NCBI GenBank assembly: GCA_031255915.1
Contig: JAIRRP010000076.1
Span: 1 to 15,395 of the forward strand
Source of the DNA: Puniceicoccales bacterium
Lineage (GTDB): Bacteria; Verrucomicrobiota; Verrucomicrobiia; Opitutales; JAIRLG01
DNA length: 15,395 nucleotides
Direction: 5' to 3'
Under the pieces are notes generated by a model that saw only the letters and a program-made list of their open reading frames with translations, did no database searches and was not told where the DNA came from. The translations under genes were made by a program, and so were the position numbers. Below are positions 1 through 7,216 of the stretch, in pieces; the first letter of the stretch is position 1, and each line of letters begins with the position of its first letter.

Positions 1-1086
1 ACAGAAGAAACGACAAACCAAACAGACCAAGCTTCAGCTCCTGAAAAGATTCACGTCGCCTTTTGTCTGGACAATAACTACGCCGAGTGCACCGGTGTCG
101 CCGCCTACAGCCTGTGCAAAAATATGGCCCCAGAGGACGAAGTCGTCATCCACATCGTGATGTCGGAACCGCTGCAACTTAGGCACAGGAAAAAGTTTCA
201 GGAACTGGAACAGATGTTCGCCCCGAAAGTGAAGATCAGGATTTATGATAGCGAGAAATATTTAGAACAGCTTATGACAAGATTTAAGAATAATCTTGTC
301 ATTAGGAATTGGCCCATTTCCAAGCTTGCTAGGATTGTCTTGCCTGAACTTCTTCCATCTTCTCTCGATAAAGTCATCAGCTTGGATGCCGATGTTCTTA
401 TCTTATCCTCCTTGCGAGATCTGTGGAATCGCCTTCCTCATGAAGATCATTTCATTGCTGGCGTAATACGTTGTTTTTATGCCGAACGCGATTACGACCC
501 TGAGTCGGAAAGTAAACATGGATTATTGCCTTGGTTGCGAGAAACTCAGCTAGGCCTGAGGCCATCTTTCGACATCCACATCAGCGTCATCGTATGGGAT
601 CTTCGTAAAATATGCCAAACGCGGCATCTCATCAATGAGACCATAGATTTTATGTTTCGCTACGGGCCACCGTTGTTGGCTCAAGATACCATCAGTCTGG
701 TCTTTCGCGATCATATTCTTCCATGTGGCGAGGAGTGGAATCATCGCACCCATTACGCGATATTTGAAAAACCTTCCATCCAAACGGACTTTGCAGACAT
801 TCTCCACTGCACAGCGCGGCCCAAACCATGGAAAATTAAGCCCCACGAAGTCGTAAAAATACGCCGAAAGGCCATCATGTCCTACCTCACCCTTCGTCCG
901 CCGACGATCTGGCATCGCTATCGTCAAGAATCGCCCTGGAGGTGTTCGGTACGTTCGCGCTTTTGGGAGCTCTTTGCAACGCCGGAAGATCGGAAACTCT
1001 TTAAACCAATTTTTATTGGCATAGCTGCTACGCTCGCGTTGACGACATCGGTGTCGCTCTACTATCTTGGGCGATTTTTCTTCTAA
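1..1086 (+). CDS. Family 8 (GT8) glycosyltransferase, 5' end outside the window
   Basis: The reading frame is open from base 1, so the start codon lies upstream of the window; the first in-window ATG (124) falls inside the conserved fold and is not the start. Codons about 17-30 read IHVAFCLDNNYAEC, the usual first strand of GT8 enzymes. A DAD metal-binding motif lies in SLDADVLIL (DAD at 385-393), and HCTARPKPW (805-831) matches the C-terminal His...KPW signature of LgtC/GspA-like enzymes. Known family role: Mn2+-dependent retaining transfer of a sugar from a UDP-sugar, usually onto lipooligosaccharide or a protein. Unusual here is a hydrophobic stretch of about 22 residues at the very C-terminus (near IFIGIAATLALTTSVSLYYL), which suggests a membrane anchor on an otherwise cytoplasmic enzyme. 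It converges on rho. Acceptor and donor cannot be told from sequence. Confidence 0.88.
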   Translation, partial: TEETTNQTDQASAPEKIHVAFCLDNNYAECTGVAAYSLCKNMAPEDEVVIHIVMSEPLQLRHRKKFQELEQMFAPKVKIRIYDSEKYLEQLMTRFKNNLVIRNWPISKLARIVLPELLPSSLDKVISLDADVLILSSLRDLWNRLPHEDHFIAGVIRCFYAERDYDPESESKHGLLPWLRETQLGLRPSFDIHISVIVWDLRKICQTRHLINETIDFMFRYGPPLLAQDTISLVFRDHILPCGEEWNHRTHYAIFEKPSIQTDFADILHCTARPKPWKIKPHEVVKIRRKAIMSYLTLRPPTIWHRYRQESPWRCSVRSRFWELFATPEDRKLFKPIFIGIAATLALTTSVSLYYLGRFFF

Positions 1087-1367
1087 TTTATTTTGATTCC
1101 TTAGATTTGAGCATCTTATATTAAGTGGTGAGAAAAGCACAATTAGCTCTCAAACTAAAGGAAATGAAACTTCGTCTCAATATTGAGGCTCATGATTTCT
1201 ACATCCAGAAGCCAATTAGGCAAATCACTCTATCTTGAGTGACGTGGCTAGAAAGATAAAGCTGCTCTCTATTATCTAGATAGCCCGACTGAGGCCGAAG
1301 CCAGCAGACACAGAATAGCCAGTCATCATCAGCGAGTAAACCCTACTACACCGCTTTTTCTATCGAT
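1087..1367. other. Convergent intergenic gap with small palindromes
   Basis: This 281-bp gap separates the ends of the glycosyltransferase and rho genes, which point at each other. It holds a 12-nt perfect palindrome, CTCAATATTGAG (1176-1187), and a 6-bp hairpin TCACTC/GAGTGA (1225-1242) with a 6-nt loop. Neither is followed by a T run on either strand, so neither is a convincing intrinsic terminator. No protein-coding or RNA gene is evident. Confidence 0.4.
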
Positions 1368-3464
1368 TTACCGATTAACACTCAGCAGAAATTCCACATT
1401 GCTGCGGGTCTTTTTCAGACGAGAGATGAGCATTTCCATTGCCTCTGTGGGAGGGACTCCTTTGAGCGCACGGCGAAGGGTATAGATCTTTTCCATTTCA
1501 TCCGGATGATAGAGTAGTTCCTCACGGCGCGTACCGCTTTTATCAAAATTAATCGCTGGAAAGATGCGCTTCTCCACCAAAGCTCGATCGAGATGCAGTT
1601 CCATATTGCCCGTACCCTTGAATTCCTCAAAGATCACATCATCCATACGGCTACCGGTCTCGACCAATGCCGTCGCTAAAATTGTCAAGCTGCCACCGCC
1701 TTCGATATTGCGTGCGGAACCGAAGAAACATTTTGGCTCCTGAAGGGCATTCGCCTCCACACCACCGGAAAGAATCTTACCGCTGCTGGGCTGGCGTGTA
1801 TTATATGCCCGTGCCAAACGGGTGATGGAATCCAGCAAAATCACCACATGCTGACCGGCTTCGACGCGACGACGGGCATTCTCAATCGCCATATCGGCCA
1901 CAGAAACATGATTTTCGGCCGATTCATCAAAGGTCGAACTGATCACTTCGGCTGGAACATGGCGCGCAAAATCCGTCACTTCTTCCGGTCGCTCGTCGAT
2001 CAGGAGGATCATCACATATACATCTGGACGGGCTTTCACGATGGCATTCGCTATGTACTGCAGCAGGATCGTCTTTCCCGTCCGAGGAGGAGCCACGATC
2101 AGTCCGCGCTGGCCCAAACCGATCGGTGTCAGCAGATCGACCACACGCATCGAGAGATTATCCCAAGCAACCGCTTCGGAAGATTCCAAAAGAAGCCGTT
2201 CTGTGGGATAGCAGGGCGTGAGCTCCTTGAACTTGGGTAATGCCTGAAGTCGATCGGCTGGCATGCCCATGATATCGATAATTCGCAAAACGAAGGGACA
2301 TGAGGATTGCTCCTTCGGAGGATGAATATAGGCGGTAATATTTTGCCCACGCCTCAATCCATAGTATTGGACGAGGCACCGGGGCACAAAAGCGCTCTTG
2401 GCCTGAATACGAAAAGAATCTTTCGTATACACGATCGCTCCATCGCCGTTATCCAGTGCTTCCAACACACCTTTCACTTGTATTGGCGTACCTTCCTCCA
2501 GGGCATGCATCATGCAAACATCCAAAATTCGGCTGCGTGATGGCATATTTTCCCCTGATATCAGTGCCGATTCTTCAACAAATTTCAGCAACTGGACCTG
2601 TGTCTGGGCGTAAGCCTGTATGAGATCAAAAATCTCGCCATTCTCCTGAAACGCCGAAACAAAAAAGTTTTCCAAATATTCCCTACGGCGAAAAATATCC
2701 AAGTTACGCAGGCCTCCCAAAGAAAAATTACCGATACGCAACGTACGACTTCCATTATTCGTTCGAGCGATGTTGGGGCTACGACGCATATCACCATTAG
2801 GACGATGAGGTATGCCATTGGGATTACCCCCCGTATATTGACGAGGATTTGCACTCGCCGTACTAAAGCGACGAGGATTCTCATTGCGGCGTAGATCCCT
2901 TCCTTGGGCTCCAGTCTCTGAATTCTCTCCCAATTTTGCCGCCAGAGAAGTCCGCACAAAGGCCACTGATGAAACCTCTTTAGAGGCATGATCCGGCTGC
3001 GCCAGATGATGCGAAGTGCCCCGACCATCCCTGGAATCCGCTTCGGAAGAAGATGAAATTTCCTCTGCCATGGATACATCGGAAGTTTTACGAGGCCGAG
3101 GAACCCATTCCTCTTTCGGCGCTTCTCGCGAAAGATCACTATATTCGAACATGGCTTTCCTGGGTAGGGGCGAAACTTCCTCCAGAGAAGAAACAGCCGA
3201 AGGGAGCTCCTCCGGAAAGGAATGCGAAGCCGATGGCGCTGTCGTTCCCTGACCCACGCGACCACGCGATAACCGTGGCTTTCTCTCTACCCGCGACTTC
3301 GGAGGCGACGTGTCCTTCACCAGCTCATGCACAACTGTCGGGGACGAGATATCCAGCTCCTCCGACACCATTAAAACTTCATTGTTTTTTTTATGACTAC
3401 GACGCATAGGAGATTTCTCCATAGGCTCCACCACATCTGATGGCAATATTTCTTCAGATTCCAT
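1368..3464 (-). CDS. rho: Transcription termination factor Rho with long N-terminal extension
   Basis: Hexameric RNA helicase/ATPase that ends transcription. The C-terminal ATPase is highly conserved: Walker A in GLIVAPPRTGKTILLQ (about residues 455-470), Walker B in VVILLDS (about 540-546), the Q-loop/R-loop region SSGKILSGGVEANAL (about 560-575) and EEFKGTGNMELHLDR near 615-627. An OB/cold-shock-like RNA-binding domain lies at about 330-410 (VKGVLEALDNGDGAIVY...), but the GFGFLR-type RNP motif of the E. coli protein reads GDGAIVY here. At 698 aa it is far longer than the 419-aa E. coli Rho. The extra length is mostly a Ser/Arg/Glu/Pro-rich, probably disordered segment at about 1-245. No clear Shine-Dalgarno precedes the ATG, but no other start fits better. 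It diverges from the chaperone gene across a gap that carries a cloverleaf repeat. Confidence 0.97.
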   Translation of the reverse strand: MESEEILPSDVVEPMEKSPMRRSHKKNNEVLMVSEELDISSPTVVHELVKDTSPPKSRVERKPRLSRGRVGQGTTAPSASHSFPEELPSAVSSLEEVSPLPRKAMFEYSDLSREAPKEEWVPRPRKTSDVSMAEEISSSSEADSRDGRGTSHHLAQPDHASKEVSSVAFVRTSLAAKLGENSETGAQGRDLRRNENPRRFSTASANPRQYTGGNPNGIPHRPNGDMRRSPNIARTNNGSRTLRIGNFSLGGLRNLDIFRRREYLENFFVSAFQENGEIFDLIQAYAQTQVQLLKFVEESALISGENMPSRSRILDVCMMHALEEGTPIQVKGVLEALDNGDGAIVYTKDSFRIQAKSAFVPRCLVQYYGLRRGQNITAYIHPPKEQSSCPFVLRIIDIMGMPADRLQALPKFKELTPCYPTERLLLESSEAVAWDNLSMRVVDLLTPIGLGQRGLIVAPPRTGKTILLQYIANAIVKARPDVYVMILLIDERPEEVTDFARHVPAEVISSTFDESAENHVSVADMAIENARRRVEAGQHVVILLDSITRLARAYNTRQPSSGKILSGGVEANALQEPKCFFGSARNIEGGGSLTILATALVETGSRMDDVIFEEFKGTGNMELHLDRALVEKRIFPAINFDKSGTRREELLYHPDEMEKIYTLRRALKGVPPTEAMEMLISRLKKTRSNVEFLLSVNR

Positions 3465-3675
3465 AAACCAAATTACAGGATGCTCAAAAAGGATTTGTTA
3501 AGTTTATTTTCCTCCATCGGAAAATTTCAAAACTGAAAATAATTTTCGGATTTTGTATGAAAGTTCATCATCACAATGAACTCATGGGATTACACGGGTA
3601 TCTATCCATTTTAGAAAAATTCATCTTAGCAAGCCTTTCTTTAAAAATTTTCCATGCGCATCGTGAAATTCGATC

Positions 3676-3775
3676 TATCGCCTTTGCGCTAAGGGAAAAT
3701 GCAAAGCGGGAGCTTTCATTTTTCCTTAGCGCAGCCCGCGCAGCGGGCAAGAGCCCGGAGGGCTCAAAGGCGGTA
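3676..3775 (+). repeat. Cloverleaf palindromic repeat, copy 1 (forward)
   Basis: A closing stem (3676-3685 with 3766-3775, 10 bp with one G-T pair) encloses three hairpins set almost end to end. Hairpin 1 (3686-3732) is a 16-bp stem topped by AAAGC-GGGA-GCTTT. Hairpin 2 is GCCCGC-GCA-GCGGGC (3734-3748). Hairpin 3 is GAGCCC-GGA-GGGCTC (3751-3765). An alternative 5-bp hairpin, GGCGG/CCGCC (3769-3783), would compete with the closing stem. The same sequence, inverted and with compensatory stem changes, lies at 7030-7137. It is not a tRNA: the loops are 3-4 nt and there is no anticodon arm. It may be a REP/BIME-type mobile repeat or a structured RNA; function unknown. Confidence 0.85.
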
Positions 3776-3827
3776 AGCCCGCCGGTTCCAACGGAGACGG
3801 TGCTCAAAATCCACCTCATTATCCATC

Positions 3828-3870
3828 ATCATTACCGAATTAATATTACCTACTATCACTACCGAATTAA
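3828..3870 (+). repeat. 16-nt direct repeat upstream of the PpiD-like gene
   Basis: ATCATTACCGAATTAA at 3828-3843 recurs at 3855-3870 with one change (T to C at the fifth base) and a period of 27 bp. It ends 45 nt before the ATG at 3916, where an operator or activator site could sit. Its function is inferred from position only. Confidence 0.6.
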
Positions 3871-3915
3871 CGATTGAATTCCGCCTAGAAGCACCTACAG
3901 TACCGCATCAAGAGT

Positions 3916-5520
3916 ATGATTTCCTTTCTTCAAAACATCATCCAGAAACATCACAAGTGGCTCTTTTCGATACTTCTTTTTGTCATCATCGTGTCATTCG
4001 TCTTCACCATTGGCGCTTCTCCGGGCATAGGAATTGGCCGCAAGCACTCGAAAAAAGACCTTTTTTTCGGCTACGATCTCCGTTCCGAGCGCGACCGAAA
4101 TGCCCTCTTTCAGGAAACGTGGTTGAGCACCGCCTTTGATAAAACTCCCATTTTTTTCGAAGTCCAGCTGCAGAACTTAGCCCTAGCGCGCGCCATTGAG
4201 CTGCATTACGCCAAAGAACTCCACATTCCAGAACCTTCGGAGCAACAGCTCAGAGGAAGAATTCGCCTCATGCCGCTGTTCTTTTCCGAAGAGACCAAGA
4301 AATTTGATATCACCACCTATGAAAAAGTCCTACAGGATCTCCTTAAAAATCCTCAAATAACGCCGGCGGTTATCCAGAAAGTGCTTTCCGACGACTGGAA
4401 AATCACCCTCGTAAGAGAGGCTCTCGGGCGCCAAGGCTATGCCTTTTCTTCGCAGGCACGAAGTACCCTCACCAAAGCCGAAACGCAGTACACTTTCGAT
4501 ATTCTCTCGCTTTCTATTCCCACTAAAGAAGAAATACCCTTTTCCGAAGAAGATATTCGCGCTTATGTAGATCAGCATTCCGAGCGCTATCTGGAACCAG
4601 AATCCTATCGCCTATCCCTGATCGAATTCAATCCTGAGCGCTACCATCGCTTCATTTCCGTAGCGACGAAGGAAGTGCTAAAAAAATTCTACCTCGAGCA
4701 CAGAAAAGATTTTGAATCACTTCAAGAAGGTTCTGACGAACTTAAACAAGCGATCATCGGGGCCTATGAACATTCCCAATTGCTCGCCATCGCCACACAG
4801 AAAGCCAGTGATTTCGCCTATCAGGTGTATGAAAAGGAACTCGCTTCTGACAGCGATGCTTTCCGTGAGCTACTCACCAACTCCGAAGCGCAATGGGAAG
4901 ATTTGCCGCTCTTTGTACCCGGTCGATCTTTTCGTGATGAACGTCTTTCGGCTGAAGATCTAGCCATCGTCACCACGCTCGATGAAGAACACGCCTTCTC
5001 CGATCCCATCGCCCTGAAAAATGGTCACATTGCCATACTCCTACTCAAGGAGACAATCCCACCACATCCTTCGGATTTTGAAACCATCCGCGACGTCGCC
5101 CTCTCTGACCTTCGCCAAGAACGGCATACCGAAATGTTTCGTACGAGATGCGAGGAAATTTCAAAAGTATTGCTACCACTGCAGAATGACCAGAATTCTT
5201 TCCAGGAGCGTGCCCAAGAACTCGGACTTTCCCGCAAAACATGCCCGCAGCTAAAGCCCAAAGATGCGCATGGCCAGCTGTCACAACCGGTGCTTCAGGC
5301 ACTTTTGTCCCTCGCCGAGGGACAATGCTCCCAGGACATCTTTCAGGGGGATCACTGTGAGTGGATATGGCTCCATACCAAAACGGCCGATACCTCCGCC
5401 ATCACGGAAGAAAATATTCAAAAAGCACTCGATCTTTTGGAACGACATTCCGCACAAAATCGCACAGAATCCTTTTTTATGGAAAACATCGAAAATTTCT
5501 CAAAAAAACATCATCGATAA
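3916..5520 (+). CDS. Membrane-anchored PpiD/SurA-like periplasmic chaperone
   Basis: The 534-aa protein starts with a short cytoplasmic basic segment and one membrane helix (about residues 14-34, KWLFSILLFVIIVSFVFTIGA), so the bulk should face the periplasm. Residues about 65-190 resemble a SurA_N-type chaperone domain. Around 205-235 (FSEEDIRAYVDQHSERYLEP) is the usual lead-in to a parvulin domain. A later stretch (about 350-385, HAFSDPIALKNGHIAILLLKE) matches the end of parvulin-like domains. The central part does not show a convincing catalytic parvulin signature, so it may act as a chaperone rather than an isomerase. Known relatives (PpiD, SurA, PrsA) help outer-membrane and secreted proteins fold. 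The ATG follows a weak AAGAG. It is the first gene of a plus-strand series with rnhC and fbaB, though the gaps are large enough for separate promoters. Confidence 0.75.
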   Translation: MISFLQNIIQKHHKWLFSILLFVIIVSFVFTIGASPGIGIGRKHSKKDLFFGYDLRSERDRNALFQETWLSTAFDKTPIFFEVQLQNLALARAIELHYAKELHIPEPSEQQLRGRIRLMPLFFSEETKKFDITTYEKVLQDLLKNPQITPAVIQKVLSDDWKITLVREALGRQGYAFSSQARSTLTKAETQYTFDILSLSIPTKEEIPFSEEDIRAYVDQHSERYLEPESYRLSLIEFNPERYHRFISVATKEVLKKFYLEHRKDFESLQEGSDELKQAIIGAYEHSQLLAIATQKASDFAYQVYEKELASDSDAFRELLTNSEAQWEDLPLFVPGRSFRDERLSAEDLAIVTTLDEEHAFSDPIALKNGHIAILLLKETIPPHPSDFETIRDVALSDLRQERHTEMFRTRCEEISKVLLPLQNDQNSFQERAQELGLSRKTCPQLKPKDAHGQLSQPVLQALLSLAEGQCSQDIFQGDHCEWIWLHTKTADTSAITEENIQKALDLLERHSAQNRTESFFMENIENFSKKHHR

Positions 5521-5606
5521 AGGACGTTTTGGCCTATCCTTAAACACAGGACTGAGGATAGTATCGTGGGGAAAATTTTACCTCTTTAAGGAAAAAATCG
5601 TCCTTT
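5519..5606 (+). terminator. Possible terminator hairpins after the PpiD-like gene
   Basis: Just past the stop codon are a hairpin CTATCCT/AGGATAG (5534-5561, 14-nt loop) and a smaller one, AAGGA/TCCTT (5588-5605), followed by a short T run. AAAGGACG (5519-5526) can also pair with CGTCCTTT (5599-5606), closing the whole region. These are AT-rich and weak, so termination here is only a possibility. Confidence 0.3.
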
Positions 5607-5807
5607 TTACGGGCCGTCGCTTTTTTGGATTTCGCCAATGACGAACCTCTGCTTTACGGCAATGTCTTCGATCACACCCAAGAGAACATCCATGCCGTAG
5701 ACAGTTCTTCCGACATCACGGGCGGATTTTTCTCGAGATTTTTCCTTTTTTACCTGTCCTATACTCTTCCACTGCGTCGAGATGAAGGAAAATTCTTTAC
5801 ATTCCAT
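5607..5807 (-). other. Doubtful small minus-strand ORF or gene remnant
   Basis: A 66-codon frame on the minus strand fills most of the gap between the chaperone gene and rnhC and overlaps the first 26 nt of rnhC. Its middle reads VGRTVYGMDVLLGVIEDIA, loosely like the GR.V.GMDV stretch near the C-terminus of cyclophilins, but the rest does not fit and no ribosome-binding site is evident. It may be a decayed fragment or chance. I do not claim it as a functional gene. Confidence 0.15.
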
Positions 5808-6768
5808 TTCTCTCTATACCGCCCAATTGACGGATACACAATGTCTGCAACTCGAGGGCCTCTGCCAGCAAAGGCATATGGAGAAGCGACAAGTCCCCTA
5901 CGCCAGGGCTGCGTTTAAAGGCGATGGCATCACGATTACCCTCTACGAGAGCCGAAAACTCGTCATCCAAGGAAAAAAAACCGCTGAATTTCTGGAATTT
6001 ACCCTCGAACCGGAGGTTCTGGGTACCCCTCAAATGGGTTACGAAGAAGTGGTACATCCGGAATGGTTCGAATTACATGCCGGTCTCGATGAAAGTGGAA
6101 AAGGTGACCTCTTCGGCTCTCCTGTATCGGCCTGCGTCATCGCCGATGGAGAGGCTGTACGGCAGTGGATCGCACTCGGCGTCCGGGATAGCAAGAATAT
6201 CTCCAGCAACCAGGCAATTTTCCACCTAGAGGAAAAAATTCGTAAAACCCCTAACGTCACCTGTGAGGTTTTTAAACTTTCCCTAGCAACCTACAATCGA
6301 CTCTATTCGCAATTCCACTCCAACCTCAATCATCTTCTCGCATGGATGCATGCACAATGCCTAAAAAATGCACTCACACTGCGTCCTGAAACACCTTGGG
6401 GATTACTCGATCAATTTTCCAAACAGCCGCTCGTCCAGCAGCAGCTCCATCATCAGCACTTTGAATTGAGAATGCGCCCACGGGCCGAAGAGGATCCCAT
6501 CGTCGCCGCAGCTTCCATACTGGCCCGAGCGGAATTCATCCGCTCCATGAAAGAACTCTCCTCTTTGGCCGGCATGCCCCTCAAGTTTGGAGCCAGTCGA
6601 GACGTCAAGGCCCAAGCGCAGGAATTGATCCTTCGTCATGGACGAGAGAATTTCTCTTCCTTCGCCAAGATGCACTTCAAAACCGCCCAGGAGGCCCTTG
6701 CCACGGCATCCCTGGATAAGAGCGAAGTTGAAGGAGGAGAATATGCTGTGGTCCAGGGAGAGGCATGA
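5782..6768 (+). CDS. rnhC: Ribonuclease HIII
   Basis: Cleaves the RNA strand of RNA-DNA hybrids. The N-terminal ~95 residues fit the TBP-like substrate-binding domain typical of RNase HIII (DUF3378). The catalytic part begins with GLDESGKGDLFGS (D103, E104); the GKG-type sequence there marks HIII enzymes. Next come RDSKNISS (about 135-142), NLNHLLAWMH (181-190), LLDQFSKQ (D210) and EEDPIVAAASILARAEFIR (about 236-254). Its length of 328 aa is typical. In the Geobacillus enzyme, as I recall it, the active site is DEDE, with the last Glu four residues after the third acid; here that position is Lys214, so the fourth acid may be supplied by E236 or E237 or may be missing. The ATG at 5782 is preceded by only a weak GAG; the frame stays open a short way upstream without a better start. 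Confidence 0.93.
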   Translation: MKENSLHSISLYTAQLTDTQCLQLEGLCQQRHMEKRQVPYARAAFKGDGITITLYESRKLVIQGKKTAEFLEFTLEPEVLGTPQMGYEEVVHPEWFELHAGLDESGKGDLFGSPVSACVIADGEAVRQWIALGVRDSKNISSNQAIFHLEEKIRKTPNVTCEVFKLSLATYNRLYSQFHSNLNHLLAWMHAQCLKNALTLRPETPWGLLDQFSKQPLVQQQLHHQHFELRMRPRAEEDPIVAAASILARAEFIRSMKELSSLAGMPLKFGASRDVKAQAQELILRHGRENFSSFAKMHFKTAQEALATASLDKSEVEGGEYAVVQGEA

Positions 6769-7216
6769 AATCTGAAGAAATGCCATAGAAGGCGTCGTCA
6801 AATAAAAGATTGATAGGGAGAAAAAGAAGGAGAGAGAAGGAATAGAAAAAATGACACATAGGAGATTTGTTTCTGCATTCCACATCCGCTCTATCTTTCT
6901 TTGGGTTGCCTGATTTTGACGACATCCGCTAAATTTCTCCCACCTAGAAAAATGCCTACGCGTCGTCTATCCTATTGGAAATTTTTCTACCCAGCAGTAT
7001 CCTTACCGGCGTCGACCATCGATCTGGCGGGTCCGCCGTCTTTGAGCCCTTCGGGCTCCCGCCCGCTGTGCGGGCCGCGATGAGGAAAAATGAAAGCTCC
7101 CGCTTTGCATTTTTCTTCATCGCAAAGACGGCGGACCAACACGCCGATAATTTCCCAATTGCCAATCCCATAAAAGCACATAGACTCGGCCCTATCTTCA
7201 CAGTGAGTAAATTACC
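6769..7216. other. Intergenic region upstream of the aldolase gene
   Basis: This 448-bp gap holds no supported gene. In order it shows: an inverted repeat GTCGTCAAA (6794-6802) / TTTGACGAC (6915-6923) spanning a purine-rich tract (about 6815-6850); a 9-nt direct repeat ACATCCGCT at 6882-6890 and 6922-6930; an inverted repeat TAGAAAAAT (6945-6953) / ATTTTTCTA (6981-6989); and then cloverleaf repeat copy 2 (7030-7137). Open frames on both strands pass through these palindromes and are judged non-coding. The fbaB promoter is probably in here but is not obvious. Confidence 0.5.
7030..7137 (-). repeat. Cloverleaf palindromic repeat, copy 2 (inverted)
   Basis: A perfect 14-bp closing stem (7030-7043 with 7124-7137) encloses three hairpins: GAGCCC-TTC-GGGCTC (7044-7058), GCCCGC-TGT-GCGGGC (7061-7075), and a long hairpin at 7077-7123 whose 16-bp stem has one mismatch and whose tip is AAAGC-TCCC-GCTTT. 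It is the reverse complement of the copy at 3676-3775. Relative to that copy, stem pairs change together (for example C-G to T-A in the closing stem, and C-G to A-T and A-T to G-C in the long stem), while the tip of the long hairpin is unchanged. It ends 79 nt before the fbaB start. Confidence 0.88.

Larger units (their letters stand above)
3465..3915. other. Divergent intergenic region between rho and the PpiD-like gene
   Basis: This 451-bp gap must hold the promoters for both divergent genes. Next to rho is an AT-rich leader with an inverted repeat, GAAAATT/AATTTTC (about 3521-3548), and a GGAGG on the minus strand that is not positioned before any start codon. The middle holds cloverleaf repeat copy 1 (3676-3775). 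The right end holds a 16-nt direct repeat (3828-3870). Open frames across the region (such as 3557-3877 on + and 3571-3819 on -) run through the hairpin repeat and look like no protein I recognise, so they are not called as genes. Confidence 0.55.

Noticed and set aside
550..1140. 196-codon minus-strand ORF
   Set aside because: It lies antisense within the glycosyltransferase, whose frame carries clear family motifs; the antisense protein has no recognisable features.
2585..3265. 226-codon minus-strand ORF in another frame of rho
   Set aside because: It is a frame shadow of the biased Ser/Arg-rich rho extension; the rho frame itself is continuous into a conserved protein.
3676..3794. tRNA gene suggested by the cloverleaf and a CCG-GTTCCAA-CGG T-arm-like hairpin at 3782-3794
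   Set aside because: There is no 7-nt anticodon loop, the hairpin loops are 3-4 nt, one arm is more than 20 bp, and the T-arm-like hairpin lies outside the closing stem and its loop does not match the tRNA consensus.
3557..3877. Small ORFs through cloverleaf copy 1 (3557-3877 on +, 3571-3819 on -)
   Set aside because: They are built largely from the hairpin repeat and show no protein-like pattern or ribosome-binding site.
6403..6885. Minus-strand ORF overlapping the end of rnhC
   Set aside because: It is antisense to conserved RNase HIII sequence with a low-complexity start; treated as a shadow.
6851..6913. 20-codon ORF after a purine-rich, Shine-Dalgarno-like tract
   Set aside because: Too short, no known leader-peptide pattern, and the purine tract extends far beyond a ribosome-binding site.
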